A stretch of 64,000 nucleotides of DNA from CAVSRC01 sp963750065. GTDB taxonomy: Bacteria; Pseudomonadota; Alphaproteobacteria; Rhizobiales; Kaistiaceae. Position 1 is the first letter of the stretch; the number at the start of each line of letters is the position of its first letter. Shown here piece by piece: positions 61,411-64,000 of the stretch. The translations under genes and the position numbers were made by a program. The notes below the pieces were generated by a model, which was not told where the DNA came from, made no database searches, and saw only the letters and a list, made by a program, of their open reading frames with translations. The DNA lies in contig CAVVPK010000048.1 of the NCBI GenBank assembly GCA_963750065.1, positions 71,045 to 135,044 of the forward strand, read 5' to 3'.

Positions 61411-64000
<2,590 letters not shown>

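Overview
The window looks like chromosome or megaplasmid DNA of a Rhizobiales alphaproteobacterium, most likely Mesorhizobium or a close relative. The evidence is high GC with long antisense shadow frames, a complete rhizobial-type glycerol operon (glpD-glpS-glpT-glpP-glpQ-glpU-glpV with a DeoR-type repressor), tightly overlapping ATGA/TGATG gene junctions, and an unusual density of sugar ABC transporters. The organism is inferred from gene content; no rRNA or other marker gene is present.

Layout from left to right. 0-3.4 kb: tail of an ABC ATPase, a penicillin-acylase-family Ntn hydrolase and a polysaccharide-deacetylase-family hydrolase, translationally coupled. 3.4-10.1 kb (minus): CUT1 operon A (LacI regulator, binding protein, two permeases, Gfo/Idh/MocA oxidoreductase, beta-propeller glycosidase) behind a recognisable promoter and an 18-bp palindromic operator. 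10.2-16.1 kb: CUT1 operon B (AglEFG-like binding protein and permeases, aldo/keto reductase) divergent from its LacI regulator across a TGATAACGTTATCA palindrome. 16.3-25.1 kb (minus): DeoR regulator and the glycerol operon, ending in a strong terminator; glpP carries a frameshift. 25.6-29.4 kb (plus): a GlpA-like/GlpB-like/DUF1667 trio, divergent from glpD across TTTCG-type repeats. The trio runs in frame into foreign sequence, followed by broken gltD-like and glpK-like pieces. 29.7-38.9 kb: CUT2 sugar or sugar-acid operon (enolase-superfamily dehydratase, binding protein, ATPase, two permeases, cyclase) divergent from a GntR regulator, an L-idonate-5-dehydrogenase-like enzyme and a dead esterase. 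39.2-45.8 kb (minus): CUT2 operon C with an M20 amidohydrolase, a ThuA-like protein and a LacI regulator. 45.9-46.3 kb: IS3 remnant. 46.4-56.7 kb: locus D, with SDR, iron-type dehydrogenase, aldo/keto reductase, cytoplasmic GH5 glycosidase, CUT1 transporter, second SDR, VOC protein and a frameshifted LacI regulator. It is tied together by AACGTT-type operators in two divergent promoter regions. 57.0-58.3 kb: intact IS3-family element. 58.3-61.4 kb: gene scraps, a RES/Xre toxin-antitoxin pair and the 3' half of a tRNA-Gln, probably an island attachment site. 61.4-64.0 kb (minus): P-type H+-ATPase with an in-frame amber codon two codons after its DKTGTLT motif.

Together the genes form a catabolic archipelago. 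Each block pairs a high-affinity importer with one to four oxidoreductases or hydrolases and its own regulator. CUT1 operons A, B and D lack an ATPase and probably borrow one from elsewhere. Several genes are interrupted (glpP, LacI of locus D, esterase, P-type ATPase), and the scrap zones show ongoing turnover at the edges of mobile DNA. No CRISPR array, rRNA gene or complete tRNA gene was seen.
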